From assembly GCA_017857815.1 (NCBI GenBank), contig JAFMCL010000021.1, positions 1-46,564 on the forward strand: 46,564 bases of DNA, given 5' to 3'. The position numbers and the translations under genes are program-made. This DNA is from Flavobacteriaceae bacterium (GTDB lineage: Bacteria > Bacteroidota > Bacteroidia > Flavobacteriales > Flavobacteriaceae). This document shows positions 17,036 to 27,000 of this stretch, piece after piece (the first letter of the stretch is position 1; every line of letters starts with the position of its first letter). The notes beneath the pieces are model-generated. The model had not been told where the DNA came from. It ran no database searches and saw nothing but the letters and a program-made list of their open reading frames with translations.

Positions 17036-17866
17036 ATGAAAAAAATAATTTTACTCTTTTTTATTTTTACATTTTCATTAACCGCGCAAGAGTTTCAGGG
17101 CAAAGCTTACTACATTTCTAAGACAATTTTAAATACCGATTTCATTAAAAACATACCCCCAGAAAGAAGGGAGCGAATACTGTCAAGAATGAAGTCAAAC
17201 TCAGAGAAAAATTATGTTTTAGATTTCAACACAACCTCTTCTCTTTTTAAAGAAGAAGTTCAATTAGAACCTACAGGGGGAAATCAAAGGTGGAGTATGT
17301 TTTCCTCTTTGAGTTCAAATGAAGGAACCATATATAGAGATATTCTGTCCAATGCTTTTATAAGGAAACAAGAACTTTTAGGTAAAACATTTTTAATTAA
17401 AGACACCCTGACTAAAAGTAAATGGACAATGACAGGGCAGACAAAAAAAATTGGTATTTATACTTGTTATAATGCAACTCAAGAAGTAGAGTCTGAAGTG
17501 AGGGTAATTCAATTCGGTAGGTCTTCACAAAGAGCCTCAGAGAACAAGGATGTTCCTAAGAAAACTAAAATAACGACACTGAGTGCTTGGTTTACTCCCG
17601 AAATCCCAGTGGCAACAGGTCCTAGTTTTTATAGTGGATTACCAGGATTAATTCTAGAGGTTAGCGATGATAACATAACAATTTTATGTACGAAAGTTGT
17701 TCTCAATCCCAAAGAAAAGATAAAGATCAAGGCACCTAAAAAAGGGACTGTAGTCAACAAAGAAGAGTTTAAGAAAATCCAAGAAGAAAAGATCAAAGAG
17801 ATGAGGGAGCAGTTTGGAAGGGGTAGAAGACAAGGAGGAGGTGACCGAATCAGAATTCAAAATTAA
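17036..17866 (+). CDS. GLPGLI family protein
   Basis: An exported protein of the GLPGLI family (Bacteroidota only; function unknown). 276 residues with a signal peptide, MKKIILLFFIFTFSLTAQ, cleaved about residue 17. It has the defining motif in SGLPGLILEVSDDN (about residues 206-219), preceded by the usual WFTPEIPVATGPSFY. The C-terminus is odd: from about 230 it becomes highly charged, with Lys-rich KIKIKAPKKG, a Glu/Lys helix and a final Arg/Gly-rich tail FGRGRRQGGGD. It starts the two-gene unit with the TonB-receptor-like gene, whose ATG is 2 nt after this stop; the pairing is common in the family and suggests a shared job in the envelope, perhaps import of a peptide or metal. Confidence 0.9.
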   Translation: MKKIILLFFIFTFSLTAQEFQGKAYYISKTILNTDFIKNIPPERRERILSRMKSNSEKNYVLDFNTTSSLFKEEVQLEPTGGNQRWSMFSSLSSNEGTIYRDILSNAFIRKQELLGKTFLIKDTLTKSKWTMTGQTKKIGIYTCYNATQEVESEVRVIQFGRSSQRASENKDVPKKTKITTLSAWFTPEIPVATGPSFYSGLPGLILEVSDDNITILCTKVVLNPKEKIKIKAPKKGTVVNKEEFKKIQEEKIKEMREQFGRGRRQGGGDRIRIQN

Positions 17867-17868
17867 AG

Positions 17869-20583
17869 ATGAAACTCAAGCCAGTATTTACAATTATATT
17901 TCTTGCTTTTTTTTCTTTTTCATTTTCTCAAAATATAGATTTTGAAGGAGTAATTACGGATGCTTTTGGCAACACAATATTGGGAGCCAACATCATCGCT
18001 GTTGAAAAAAATACCCAAGTACTTGATGGTTTTGGAATTTCTAATGACTCAGGATATTTTAGATTAACCCTCAAGAAAGATACGGATTATGATATCAAAA
18101 TTTCGTTCATTGGTTTTCAGCAAATCGCTTTTGTTTTAAACAAAACAACAGATTTTAAAAAAGACTTCAAACTAGAACAACAATCGGAAGTTCTTGATGA
18201 GGTAGAGTTGGTCTATGAAATGCCAGTAACAATAAAGGGAGACACCATCATCTATAATGCGGATTCATTTAACACGGGAACTGAGAGGAAGCTAGGAGAT
18301 GTTTTAAAAAACATGCCCGGGATCGAAATTAATGACGATGGAAGAATTGAGGTAGAGGGGAAAGAGGTGACAAAAATCACCGTGGAAGGGAAAGATTTTT
18401 TTGATGGAGACTCGAAATTAGCAACTCAAAATCTTCCTGCTAATGTGGTCGGCAAGGTACAGGTGTTGCGAAATTTTTCAGAAGTGGATCAATTAAGAAG
18501 TGTTACCAACAATGAGGATAATATTGCAATTAATATTAGTTTAAAGTCTGGGAAAGACAAGTTTTGGTTTGGGGAAATAACCGCAGGAGCTGGAAACGAC
18601 GATCGTTTTAATGTTGCCCCAAAATTATTTTATTACGCCAAAGATTTGAGTATGAGTTTACTTGGTAATTCGAACAATATTGGCGATCCACCCCTTTCTA
18701 GGAGAGATTTTTATAAATTCGGAGGAGGATTCGGAAATCTTAATGCTAGAACAGGAACTTCAATAGACATCAATTCGGATGATGCGGGGCTTTCGAACTT
18801 ACAAAACAATCGAGCAAAATCAATCGATGCTCAATTGGGCGCATACAATTTTAGTGTTTCTCCAAATGAGGCTTGGGAAATAAGTGGTTTTCTAATCTTG
18901 GCGAAAACAAAAAATCAACTTGAAAATAAAGTAACCCGAACTTACACGGCTTCAGACGCTGTAGAAGAAACATCAGATTTTATTTTCCAAGAAAACGAAC
19001 AGCAACTCTATAAGTTTACCACAAAATTTCAACCCAATGAAAATTTACAAACGGAATACAATCTTTTAATTAAGTCTTCTCGACAGAATGAATTGACAGA
19101 TTTAACATCAATTTCAGGGAGAGGAACGAATCAGGTTACGGATCAGATTGATGAGCTGAAAACTCAGAATCCATTCTCTGTAAATCAAGAGTTAAAGGCT
19201 TATTATACCCTAAATGAAGATCACATTTTTTCTTTTGAGGCACAACACCTGTCTCAAATCGAAGATCCATTTTATAGCGCAGCAAGGGGAGTCCAGCCTT
19301 TCATTAATATTTTGCCTTTAAACACCAATCAATCTCGTTTTAATATCAATCAAAATCGAGAGACCAAAACCAAAAAACTTGAAGGGAAGCTGGACTACTT
19401 TTATATACTTACGCCAAAATCAAATCTTAATTTCACTTTTGGAATAACTAATGTGAATCAAGACTTTAATTCAAGTATTTTTCAGGTTTATGACAATCAA
19501 TCTACAAATTATTTTGATGAAGCAAGCTTAGGTAATCAAGTGAATTTTAAATTTCGGGATGCTTACGCAGCGATGCACTACCGTTTCATCACTGGGATTT
19601 TCACCTTTGACCCAGGAGTTACATTACATTCCTATAAAACAGCAACCAATCAACTGGGAAAACTTGTTTCAAATGACTTTACTTTTTTTAGACCAGATTT
19701 TAGAGTCTTGGTAAAGTTTAAAGCTTCTGAGACCTTGCGTTTAATATATAGATCTACTCGTCAATTTACGGACGTAAATAACTTGGCAGAAGGTTTCATT
19801 TTTAGAAATTACAACTCTTTCTTCCAAGGGAATCCTAATCTTGAAGCGGCGAGTTTTGATATCTTGAATCTTAACTATCAGAGTATAAATATTTTCAATT
19901 TCACCAATATTTTTGTAAATTTAAGTTATTCCGAAAGAGACGATGCAATCCAAAACACTTCCAATATTGAAGGGATCAACAGTGTAAATACTGCTTCAAA
20001 TTCTAATTTCCCTCGAACTAATTATTCTGCGAATGGCCGGATTGATAAAAGATTTAAAAACTTTAAAAGTGGGTTAAATATCAATTTTAATTACAGTGAT
20101 TTTAATAATCTGATCAATGGGTTTCCAACAGAGTCGAGTAGCTTTAATCAAAGTTATAGATTTAACATTGCCACCAATTTCAGAACAAAACCAAACATCG
20201 AAATTGGATATTCTTTTAATAAGAGGGAATACAAGACGGGGGAAAATAACAATGTTTTTTACACAGATTCTCCATATGCAAGAGTAGATGCCTATTTTGC
20301 AAAAGGGTTTGTTTTTAATGCAAAATACACATATAATTACTACAGAAATGAACAACAGACCCTAAACGAATATCGTTTTTTGGAAGCAGATTTGGTGTAT
20401 GCCAAAAGCGGATCTCAATGGGAGTTTGGAGTTGGTGTTACGAATCTTTTTGATGATCGGCAAATAAACCGAGATAGTTTTAATCAGTTCTATTCTTCTA
20501 CGCGATCCTATATTATTCAGCCGAGATATACGGTTTTTAAAATCAAGTATGACATTAGAACCGTCGGAGGTTCTCAAAAATAA
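17869..20583 (+). CDS. TonB-dependent-receptor-like outer-membrane protein with carboxypeptidase-like N-terminal domain
   Basis: A 904-residue outer-membrane beta-barrel. After the signal peptide (end about residue 20, FSFSFSQN) comes a CarboxypepD_reg-like domain (FEGVITDAFGNTILGANIIA, then GYFRLTLKKDTDY). A plug-like domain follows: GDVLKNMPGIEINDDGRIEV, KITVEGKDFFDGD and LPANVVGKVQVLRNFSEVDQ. The remainder is a long series of alternating strands with many Asn, Tyr and Phe ends, as in large barrels. It is the subgroup that pairs with GLPGLI proteins, distinct from SusC: no SusC-type repeat motif and no SusD partner. Cargo is unknown. It is followed by 204 bases and then the regulator of the glucan locus, so it may be separate from that locus. 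Confidence 0.9.
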   Translation: MKLKPVFTIIFLAFFSFSFSQNIDFEGVITDAFGNTILGANIIAVEKNTQVLDGFGISNDSGYFRLTLKKDTDYDIKISFIGFQQIAFVLNKTTDFKKDFKLEQQSEVLDEVELVYEMPVTIKGDTIIYNADSFNTGTERKLGDVLKNMPGIEINDDGRIEVEGKEVTKITVEGKDFFDGDSKLATQNLPANVVGKVQVLRNFSEVDQLRSVTNNEDNIAINISLKSGKDKFWFGEITAGAGNDDRFNVAPKLFYYAKDLSMSLLGNSNNIGDPPLSRRDFYKFGGGFGNLNARTGTSIDINSDDAGLSNLQNNRAKSIDAQLGAYNFSVSPNEAWEISGFLILAKTKNQLENKVTRTYTASDAVEETSDFIFQENEQQLYKFTTKFQPNENLQTEYNLLIKSSRQNELTDLTSISGRGTNQVTDQIDELKTQNPFSVNQELKAYYTLNEDHIFSFEAQHLSQIEDPFYSAARGVQPFINILPLNTNQSRFNINQNRETKTKKLEGKLDYFYILTPKSNLNFTFGITNVNQDFNSSIFQVYDNQSTNYFDEASLGNQVNFKFRDAYAAMHYRFITGIFTFDPGVTLHSYKTATNQLGKLVSNDFTFFRPDFRVLVKFKASETLRLIYRSTRQFTDVNNLAEGFIFRNYNSFFQGNPNLEAASFDILNLNYQSINIFNFTNIFVNLSYSERDDAIQNTSNIEGINSVNTASNSNFPRTNYSANGRIDKRFKNFKSGLNINFNYSDFNNLINGFPTESSSFNQSYRFNIATNFRTKPNIEIGYSFNKREYKTGENNNVFYTDSPYARVDAYFAKGFVFNAKYTYNYYRNEQQTLNEYRFLEADLVYAKSGSQWEFGVGVTNLFDDRQINRDSFNQFYSSTRSYIIQPRYTVFKIKYDIRTVGGSQK

Positions 20584-20740
20584 GAATGATTCAAACGAAG
20601 TTCCATCTTCAAGATTTTCAATTTAAAATTATTTTCTTTGGTTAAATAGAAGTCAATTCTTGCGACAGTTTAAATGACATTGTTTGAAAACACTTTAGAT
20701 GAATTTATTTAGTTGTATTTTTATTAAGTTTTTAATCTAA

Positions 20741-20748
20741 TACCTTTG
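20741..20748 (+). promoter_or_regulatory. Putative -7 promoter box of the PUL regulator
   Basis: TACCTTTG (TAnnTTTG) lies 40 nt before the ATG at 20788. It overlaps a TTG at 20746 in frame with the gene, which argues against that TTG as start. No clear TTTG at the -33 position was found. Confidence 0.4.
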
Positions 20749-20787
20749 ATTAAACAGAATTTAAAAATACAAATTAATAACTTTTTC

Positions 20788-23586
20788 ATGTTGAGAAATG
20801 TTTTTTCATTACTCTTGTTTTTTTCTATGTGGATTTCTTTTTCACAAGAAATCCCCCCAATAAAACAATACGATATTCAACAAAGTGGCGCTGGAAATCA
20901 AAATTGGATGATATCTCAAGACAGCCAGGGGAAGATTTATACTGCAAATAATAAAGGTTTATTAGTGTTTAATGGAACCAACTGGGTGCTTTACCCTAGC
21001 CCAAACGAGTCCATAATTCGATCTGTGAAAGTTATTGGCGAGAAAATCTATATGGGGACCTATATGGATTTTGGATATTGGGAAAACACAGAAAACGGAA
21101 TTTTAACCTATACTTCCCTATCCCAAAAACTCAATATTCATATACTTGAAGATGAACAGTTTTGGAACATAATTGAGTACAACGAAAAGGTTATTTTTCA
21201 ATCTTTGAGTCGCTTGATAATAGTTGAAGAAGCTTCTGGAGAGGTCCAATTCCTTGAGTCAGATGAAACCCTGCTCAAATCCTTTAAAGTGGACAGTCAA
21301 GTTTTTTATCAAATAAGCGGGAAGGGTTTGGTAGAAATCAGGAGTGGAAAACCTTATTTGGTTTGCCAAGATGAAAAGTTGAAAAATCAAGTGATTATTG
21401 GGCTTTTTAAAATCAAAGGGGATTTTTTAATATTGACGGACAAGTCTGGGTTTTTTCATTTAAAGGGGAATAAAATTTTTAAATGGAAAATTGAAGGAGA
21501 TGCCATTCTTAAGAACTATAAACTCTACAGTTCAATGATGCTCTCGGATGGAAGTTTTGCATTAGGGACAATTGCAAACGGACTGATATGGCTCGATAAA
21601 TCTGGGAAACTGATTTTAAAGTTAAATAAGGAAAAAGGTATTTCAAACAATACAATCTTATCAGTATATGAGGACAAAAGTCAGAACATCTGGTTGGGTC
21701 TTGATAACGGAATTGATTGTGTCAATGCAAATTCACCTTTTTTGGAATACAATGATATTTTCGGAAAGATAGGTGCAGTCTATACTTCCAAACTTCATGA
21801 GGATAACTTTTACTTAGGGACCAATCACGGTCTCTTTGTGAAAAAAACGAACACTTCCTCAGAATTCTCCTTAATTGATGGGACAGAAGGTCAAGTTTGG
21901 ACGCTTGAAGTTATTGATGGCCAGCTGCTTTGTGGACACGACTTGGGCACCTTTTATATAGAATCCGACACTGCACTGAAAATTGCGGATGAACTGGGAA
22001 CTTGGGTCTTTAGAAAGCACCCTAACAATGCTGATGTTTTATTACAGGGAAATTATAAAGGAATTTTTGTTCTTGAAAAAGTAAATAATAATTGGAGGAT
22101 AAGAAATAAGTTGGCTGGATTTGATATTTCTTCAAGGTTTATTGAGTTTGTAAATGATTCTTTAATTCTTGTTAGTCATGAATATAAAGGAGTTTTTAAT
22201 CTAAAAACAGATTCTGAACTAACCATTGTTAAAGAAATAACTCTTGAAGAGTCGGTTAAAAAAGGAAACAACGCCTCTTTAGCTTCTTTTGATTCAGAGA
22301 TTTTTTATAATAATCCAGAGGGTATTTTTAGATACAATAGGGAGGATTTTAAGTTTGTTAAGGACATAGATTTGTCCTCTGAAATTCCTACAAGTAGGTA
22401 TTTATCGGGTAAAATGATAAATGACAATAATGGGAATTTTTGGATGTACTCCAATAATAAAATCCATTACTTATTCAAAGATATATTTTCAGAAGAATTT
22501 AAGTTCAAATCCTTTTATTTTGAAAAGAAAACTGCCAACAATGTTTTAGGCTTTGAACATGTTGCCAAACACACTGGATCTAAATATCTTTTAGGAACCA
22601 ACATGGGATATTTACTGGTTGATTTGGAAAAAATAAAAAAAGCAAAACCTGTTGTGAGATTTCAAAAAATTGAAGTGATAGACAAGTCTCTTAACCATAC
22701 CTATCTGCCTTTAGATCAAGAATCAATTTTAAATTTTGAGCAAAACAATATCAAATTCCATCTAACGACATTCAATTATCAGAAGTATGACGAAGTTATG
22801 TATCAGTACAAGCTTCTTGGTTTTGATGAAGACTGGGGGCCTTGGACAACTTTTCCAGATTTTACAATTAATAATTTACCAAAAGGAGAGTATGTTTTGA
22901 AAGCTCGTGCAAGAATTCGGAATGAAATATCACAAATTATCAGTTCGAAAAACATTTTGATCCTTCCGCCATGGCATCTTTCCAATGGAATGTATTTTAT
23001 TTATTTCCTATTATTCCTTGCATCAATCTTATTGATCAATAAGATCTTTGATTTTTATTACAAAAGACAGAGAAACAAACTTGTTGAGGCAAATACTAGA
23101 AAATTACAATTCATCGAACTTGAAAGTCAGCGAGAACTCATGAAGGTGAGGAATGAACAATTACAAAGTGACATTGAGAGTAAAAACAGAGAAATTGCAA
23201 TTGCAACGATGAGTAGGATCAAAAGAAACGACTTTATCAATGAGATCAAAAGAAATTTAAAAGAATTAGATGATGATTCTAAGGTTAAAAAATTAATTAA
23301 GAGAATAAATAAAAACTTGAAGAGCAATGACGATTGGAAGTTCTTCGAAAATGCATTTAACAATGCGGACAGAGATTTTCTTAGAAAGATAAAAGAAATT
23401 CACCCTTCCTTGACCCACAACGATTTAAGACTCTGTGCTTTCCTTCGCTTGAGTCTTTTGTCTAAAGAAATTGCCCCTCTCTTAAACATCTCAGTTAGGA
23501 GTGTCGAGATTAAGCGTTATAGACTCCGAAAAAAGATGAACTTGAACAGAGAGCAGAATATCGTAGATTATATTATGACTTTGTAG
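20788..23586 (+). CDS. Membrane-spanning propeller regulator with Y_Y_Y domain and LuxR-type HTH
   Basis: A one-component transmembrane regulator, expected to sense a glycan fragment in the periplasm and switch on the adjacent PUL. Start at ATG 20788 (932 residues), giving a signal-like N-terminus MLRNVFSLLLFFSMW. From about 30 to 640 there are repeated short beta motifs of a regulator propeller (GLLVFNGTNW, YMGTYMDFGYWEN, NIWLGLDNGIDCVN). Then come a triple-tyrosine domain (MYQYKLLGFDEDWGPW, GEYVLKARAR), a transmembrane helix (MYFIYFLLFLASILLINKIF), a coiled coil, and a C-terminal HTH (LTHNDLRLCAFLRLSLLSKE to SVEIKRYRLRKKM). There is no histidine-kinase domain, unlike hybrid two-component PUL sensors. 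It is directly upstream of susC in the same direction. Confidence 0.9.
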   Translation: MLRNVFSLLLFFSMWISFSQEIPPIKQYDIQQSGAGNQNWMISQDSQGKIYTANNKGLLVFNGTNWVLYPSPNESIIRSVKVIGEKIYMGTYMDFGYWENTENGILTYTSLSQKLNIHILEDEQFWNIIEYNEKVIFQSLSRLIIVEEASGEVQFLESDETLLKSFKVDSQVFYQISGKGLVEIRSGKPYLVCQDEKLKNQVIIGLFKIKGDFLILTDKSGFFHLKGNKIFKWKIEGDAILKNYKLYSSMMLSDGSFALGTIANGLIWLDKSGKLILKLNKEKGISNNTILSVYEDKSQNIWLGLDNGIDCVNANSPFLEYNDIFGKIGAVYTSKLHEDNFYLGTNHGLFVKKTNTSSEFSLIDGTEGQVWTLEVIDGQLLCGHDLGTFYIESDTALKIADELGTWVFRKHPNNADVLLQGNYKGIFVLEKVNNNWRIRNKLAGFDISSRFIEFVNDSLILVSHEYKGVFNLKTDSELTIVKEITLEESVKKGNNASLASFDSEIFYNNPEGIFRYNREDFKFVKDIDLSSEIPTSRYLSGKMINDNNGNFWMYSNNKIHYLFKDIFSEEFKFKSFYFEKKTANNVLGFEHVAKHTGSKYLLGTNMGYLLVDLEKIKKAKPVVRFQKIEVIDKSLNHTYLPLDQESILNFEQNNIKFHLTTFNYQKYDEVMYQYKLLGFDEDWGPWTTFPDFTINNLPKGEYVLKARARIRNEISQIISSKNILILPPWHLSNGMYFIYFLLFLASILLINKIFDFYYKRQRNKLVEANTRKLQFIELESQRELMKVRNEQLQSDIESKNREIAIATMSRIKRNDFINEIKRNLKELDDDSKVKKLIKRINKNLKSNDDWKFFENAFNNADRDFLRKIKEIHPSLTHNDLRLCAFLRLSLLSKEIAPLLNISVRSVEIKRYRLRKKMNLNREQNIVDYIMTL

Positions 23587-23907
23587 GGTTATTTTTCTCC
23601 CCATTTTACTACAACATTAACTATACAAAACAACTTTTATCTTTCATCATATAAAAACATATTCATTCGTAAAACATTGTTTTTAATGACTTTTATAGGT
23701 AAAATCTCTTTTATATATTTTTTTAAGAGCTCATTGTTTTAACGTATATTTTTTGTTGTATATATTTCATGAGCTTTTTGTACAATTTTTAGATAATTTT
23801 ATACTGTTGCTTAGGATAAGAAAGAATTGAATATAATTCTATAATAACTGGGCGGAACAAAAGTTGATAAAATTTAATTTCATAATTAATCATAACAAAA
23901 CATTTAA
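23587..23907. other. Regulatory region upstream of susC
   Basis: About 320 bases, over 75% A/T by eye, without a credible gene. It is the presumed control region of the glucan PUL and the most likely target of the regulator encoded just upstream. I see several TATAT- and TTTTG-rich stretches but no exact TAnnTTTG box with a matching -33 element, and no strong inverted repeat. Confidence 0.6.
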
Positions 23908-26900
23908 ATGAAACAAAAGATTGCCAATTTTCTTTTTGTTGTTTTAATTTTTACAAACCTTCTCTACTCACAATCAACAGTTACGGGGACTGTAAAAGAT
24001 AATAGCACAGGAGTTCCGTTACCCGGAGTCAGTATTGTTGTTCAAAATACCCAAAACGGAGTAATAACTGATTTTGACGGGAACTTTAGCATCTCTAATG
24101 TAGAAGCTGGATCGACCATCGTTTTTTCTTATTTGGGTTTTGAGTCTTTTTCCTATTTATTTAACGGTGACATTAATCTTCAGGTTGGACTTGTTCCTTC
24201 TAATAACGAATTAGATGAAGTCGTTCTAGTAGGTTATGGTTCACAAAAGAAAAAAGAAGTCACTGGAGCTGTTTCTGTTATTGATTTTGGTGATATCGAA
24301 AAACTAAATACTTCCACAATAGATCAAGCACTACAAGGACAGGTTGCTGGTGTAAATGTGTCTTCAAGTTCTGGTGCTCCTGGAAGTAATTTAAACATCC
24401 GAATCAGAGGGGTTTCTACCAATGGTAATAACAATCCATTAATTTTATTGGATGGAAATGTTATTGAAGATTTATCAGTAGTTAATCCAAATGATATACA
24501 AAGTATCAACATACTTAAAGATGCTACTGCTGGAATTTATGGCGTTAGAGCTGCCAACGGAGTTATATTAATCGTAACCAAATCTGGTAAGAAGAATAGT
24601 AAGTTGAAAATCAACCTGGATGCTTTTTATGGAATTCAGCAGACCAGTAAAAAACTTGATTTACTTCAGCCACGTGATTACGCCATTTATGTAAATGAAG
24701 CTGCAGCAGCGGGGAATAAAGATCCTGAATTTGTCATTTATCCAAAAACAGGTACAGACTGGCAAGATGAGGTTTTTGAAATGGCACCCATTTCTGACCT
24801 TAACCTTAATGGCAGTTTTGGGACTAAAAAGACTGCTATTTCTTTCGGATTATCTCACCTAGATCAAAAAGGAATTGTCGGGCCAGAAAAATCTAATTTT
24901 AATAGAATTACTGGTAGAATGAATCTAAAACACGATTTGTTAAAAAATATTTCTATTTCTTCCACAGCAATTTATACACATTCCAAAAGAAACGCTTTAC
25001 AAGAAAACTCTACGGGTTCAGTTTTGTTTAACGCGACCAATATGAATCCAATTTTGCCAATTTATGACACATCCCAGTCCGCTGGATACAGCATAGCGGA
25101 AAGACTGGGAGGAGAGATTATTAATCCTCTAGCTCAAATTGCAAATACTTATAACACCACTTTAGTTGATAAAATTAGTGCTACACTAGGTGTTGAATAC
25201 AGTTTTTTAAAGAACTTCAAAGTGACTTCTAATTTTCAATCAAACTATGCTGTTGTTAATTCGGATGTTTTCAGACCAGAGGTTTTTTATGGAAGTAGTA
25301 AAAACGCTACTACGGAAACCAATGAGGTTACTGAAAATAAAGACACTTATATGGATTTCACTTGGGACAATTTTATAAATTATTCCAATACTTTTAGCGG
25401 AGACCATAACCTGAATGTTTTACTGGGGACTTCAGCTTTCAGAACGGCAGGAGAATTCACAGGACTAACGGGTAGAAACCTTAACGGAAATACCCTTGCA
25501 GATGCTTATGTCGGAAATGCATTGATGGTTACCAATCGTTTTGATCAAGCAACACTAGACAGAGAGGCAAATACTTTTGATGTAAGGTTACTTTCTTATT
25601 TTTCAAGAATTCAATATAACTATAAAGGAAAATATTTATTCTCTGGCATGATCAGAAGAGACGGCTCTACAAGATTTGGCCCCAACAACAGATTTGGCTA
25701 TTTCCCTTCCGCATCTTTGGGATGGGTTGCCTCTGAAGAAAAGTTCTTAAATGATGTTTCTTGGATCAGTTCTCTGAAATTTAGAATGAGTCATGGAATT
25801 ATTGGAAATGACAGAATAAGAGATTATGGTTTCTTATCTGTTCTTAGCGGTGAAGCCGTTTATGTTAAAAATGATGAGAAAACCACCGAAGATCTTTTGG
25901 TAGGTTTGGCGGAAGGGGGATTGGCAAACCCAAATATTAAATGGGAAGAGCAAATAACCTCCAACTTCGGAATTGATGCGAGTTTCTTTGGGGACAAACT
26001 CGATCTTACTCTTGACGTATTTTCAAAAAGAACAGAAGATTTATTGATCAGCGCTCAGGTTGCAGGAGTTTTGGGATCAAGATCTCCAGGATCTTCACCC
26101 CCTGTAATTAATGCGGGAACAGTAGAAAATAATGGATTTGAGTTTTCAATCTCCTACCGAGATCAAATAACGGAGGATTTAAGTTTTAATGTAAATTATA
26201 ACCTCACCAAGCTAGAGAATGAAGTGACTTTCGTTGCAGGGGAAAATGGATTTGAAAAAGGAGGTGGATTTGGCGTTGGATTAGGGATTTTCCCTTCCCG
26301 TATGGAAGCGGGGCAGCCCTTAGGATATTTTTATGGATATAAAACCGATGGTATATTTCAAAATCAAGCCGAGGTCGATGCAGGTCCAGTTGTAGCGGGC
26401 TCCTTAAAAACTTTGCCTGGAGATTTGAGATTTGTAGACATTAGAAACGAAGACAATGAACCCATCCCTGATGGTTTAATAACGGAAGAAGACAAAACCT
26501 ATTTGGGTGATCCCATTCCAGACCTAGTGATGGGCTTTAATTTTGGATTTAATTACAAAGATTTCGATTTAAGCGTATCGACCTATGCTTCTTTAGGGGT
26601 CGAAATGATAAGGGATTATGAGCGGGTAGAATTACTTGCCAACAAAGGAGACTATTATTTGAACCGATGGTCAGGCGAAGGGACAAGCACCACCATTCCA
26701 AGGGTGACCTCAAAGGCAAGTGTAAACAATCAGTTTTTTTCAGATTATTATGTTGAAGACGCTTCCTACCTTAGAATCCAAAATGTTCAGTTGGGTTATC
26801 GATTGGACGATAGTGTTTCAAGTTTCGGTTTGGAATCGCTACGTATCTACCTTTCGGTAAATAACCTGCATACTTTCACTAACTATTTGGGATACGATCC

Positions 26901-26997
26901 CTCAGCCACTTCCGGAGCACCAATTGGAGGTGGAATTGACAAAGGATTCTATCCCGTACCCAGATCGTATTTCTTAGGACTTAATTTAAAATTTTAA
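23908..26997 (+). CDS. SusC-family TonB-dependent outer-membrane transporter
   Basis: The outer-membrane pore of the PUL, importing oligosaccharides with energy from TonB. 1029 residues, signal peptide ending about residue 22 (LLYSQS). A CarboxypepD_reg-like domain follows (TVTGTVKDNSTGVPLPGVSI, FDGNFSISN), then the SusC signature before the plug (ELDEVVLVGYGSQKKKEVTG) and the plug itself (LQGQVAGVNVSSSSGAPGS, NIRIRGVSTNGNNNPLILLD, SINILKDATAGIYGVRAANG). The rest is a 22-stranded barrel (C-terminal Phe in LGLNLKF). It ends 3 nt before susD, which forms the lid of the transporter. Substrate is inferred from the GH16 and GH3 enzymes downstream: a laminarin-like beta-1,3-glucan. Confidence 0.96.
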   Translation: MKQKIANFLFVVLIFTNLLYSQSTVTGTVKDNSTGVPLPGVSIVVQNTQNGVITDFDGNFSISNVEAGSTIVFSYLGFESFSYLFNGDINLQVGLVPSNNELDEVVLVGYGSQKKKEVTGAVSVIDFGDIEKLNTSTIDQALQGQVAGVNVSSSSGAPGSNLNIRIRGVSTNGNNNPLILLDGNVIEDLSVVNPNDIQSINILKDATAGIYGVRAANGVILIVTKSGKKNSKLKINLDAFYGIQQTSKKLDLLQPRDYAIYVNEAAAAGNKDPEFVIYPKTGTDWQDEVFEMAPISDLNLNGSFGTKKTAISFGLSHLDQKGIVGPEKSNFNRITGRMNLKHDLLKNISISSTAIYTHSKRNALQENSTGSVLFNATNMNPILPIYDTSQSAGYSIAERLGGEIINPLAQIANTYNTTLVDKISATLGVEYSFLKNFKVTSNFQSNYAVVNSDVFRPEVFYGSSKNATTETNEVTENKDTYMDFTWDNFINYSNTFSGDHNLNVLLGTSAFRTAGEFTGLTGRNLNGNTLADAYVGNALMVTNRFDQATLDREANTFDVRLLSYFSRIQYNYKGKYLFSGMIRRDGSTRFGPNNRFGYFPSASLGWVASEEKFLNDVSWISSLKFRMSHGIIGNDRIRDYGFLSVLSGEAVYVKNDEKTTEDLLVGLAEGGLANPNIKWEEQITSNFGIDASFFGDKLDLTLDVFSKRTEDLLISAQVAGVLGSRSPGSSPPVINAGTVENNGFEFSISYRDQITEDLSFNVNYNLTKLENEVTFVAGENGFEKGGGFGVGLGIFPSRMEAGQPLGYFYGYKTDGIFQNQAEVDAGPVVAGSLKTLPGDLRFVDIRNEDNEPIPDGLITEEDKTYLGDPIPDLVMGFNFGFNYKDFDLSVSTYASLGVEMIRDYERVELLANKGDYYLNRWSGEGTSTTIPRVTSKASVNNQFFSDYYVEDASYLRIQNVQLGYRLDDSVSSFGLESLRIYLSVNNLHTFTNYLGYDPSATSGAPIGGGIDKGFYPVPRSYFLGLNLKF

Positions 26998-27000
26998 TCA

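Noticed and set aside
23587-23907. A riboswitch or strong operator ahead of susC.
   Set aside because: The region is A/T-rich without a stable stem or conserved box that I can point to; short palindromes there are at the level expected by chance.
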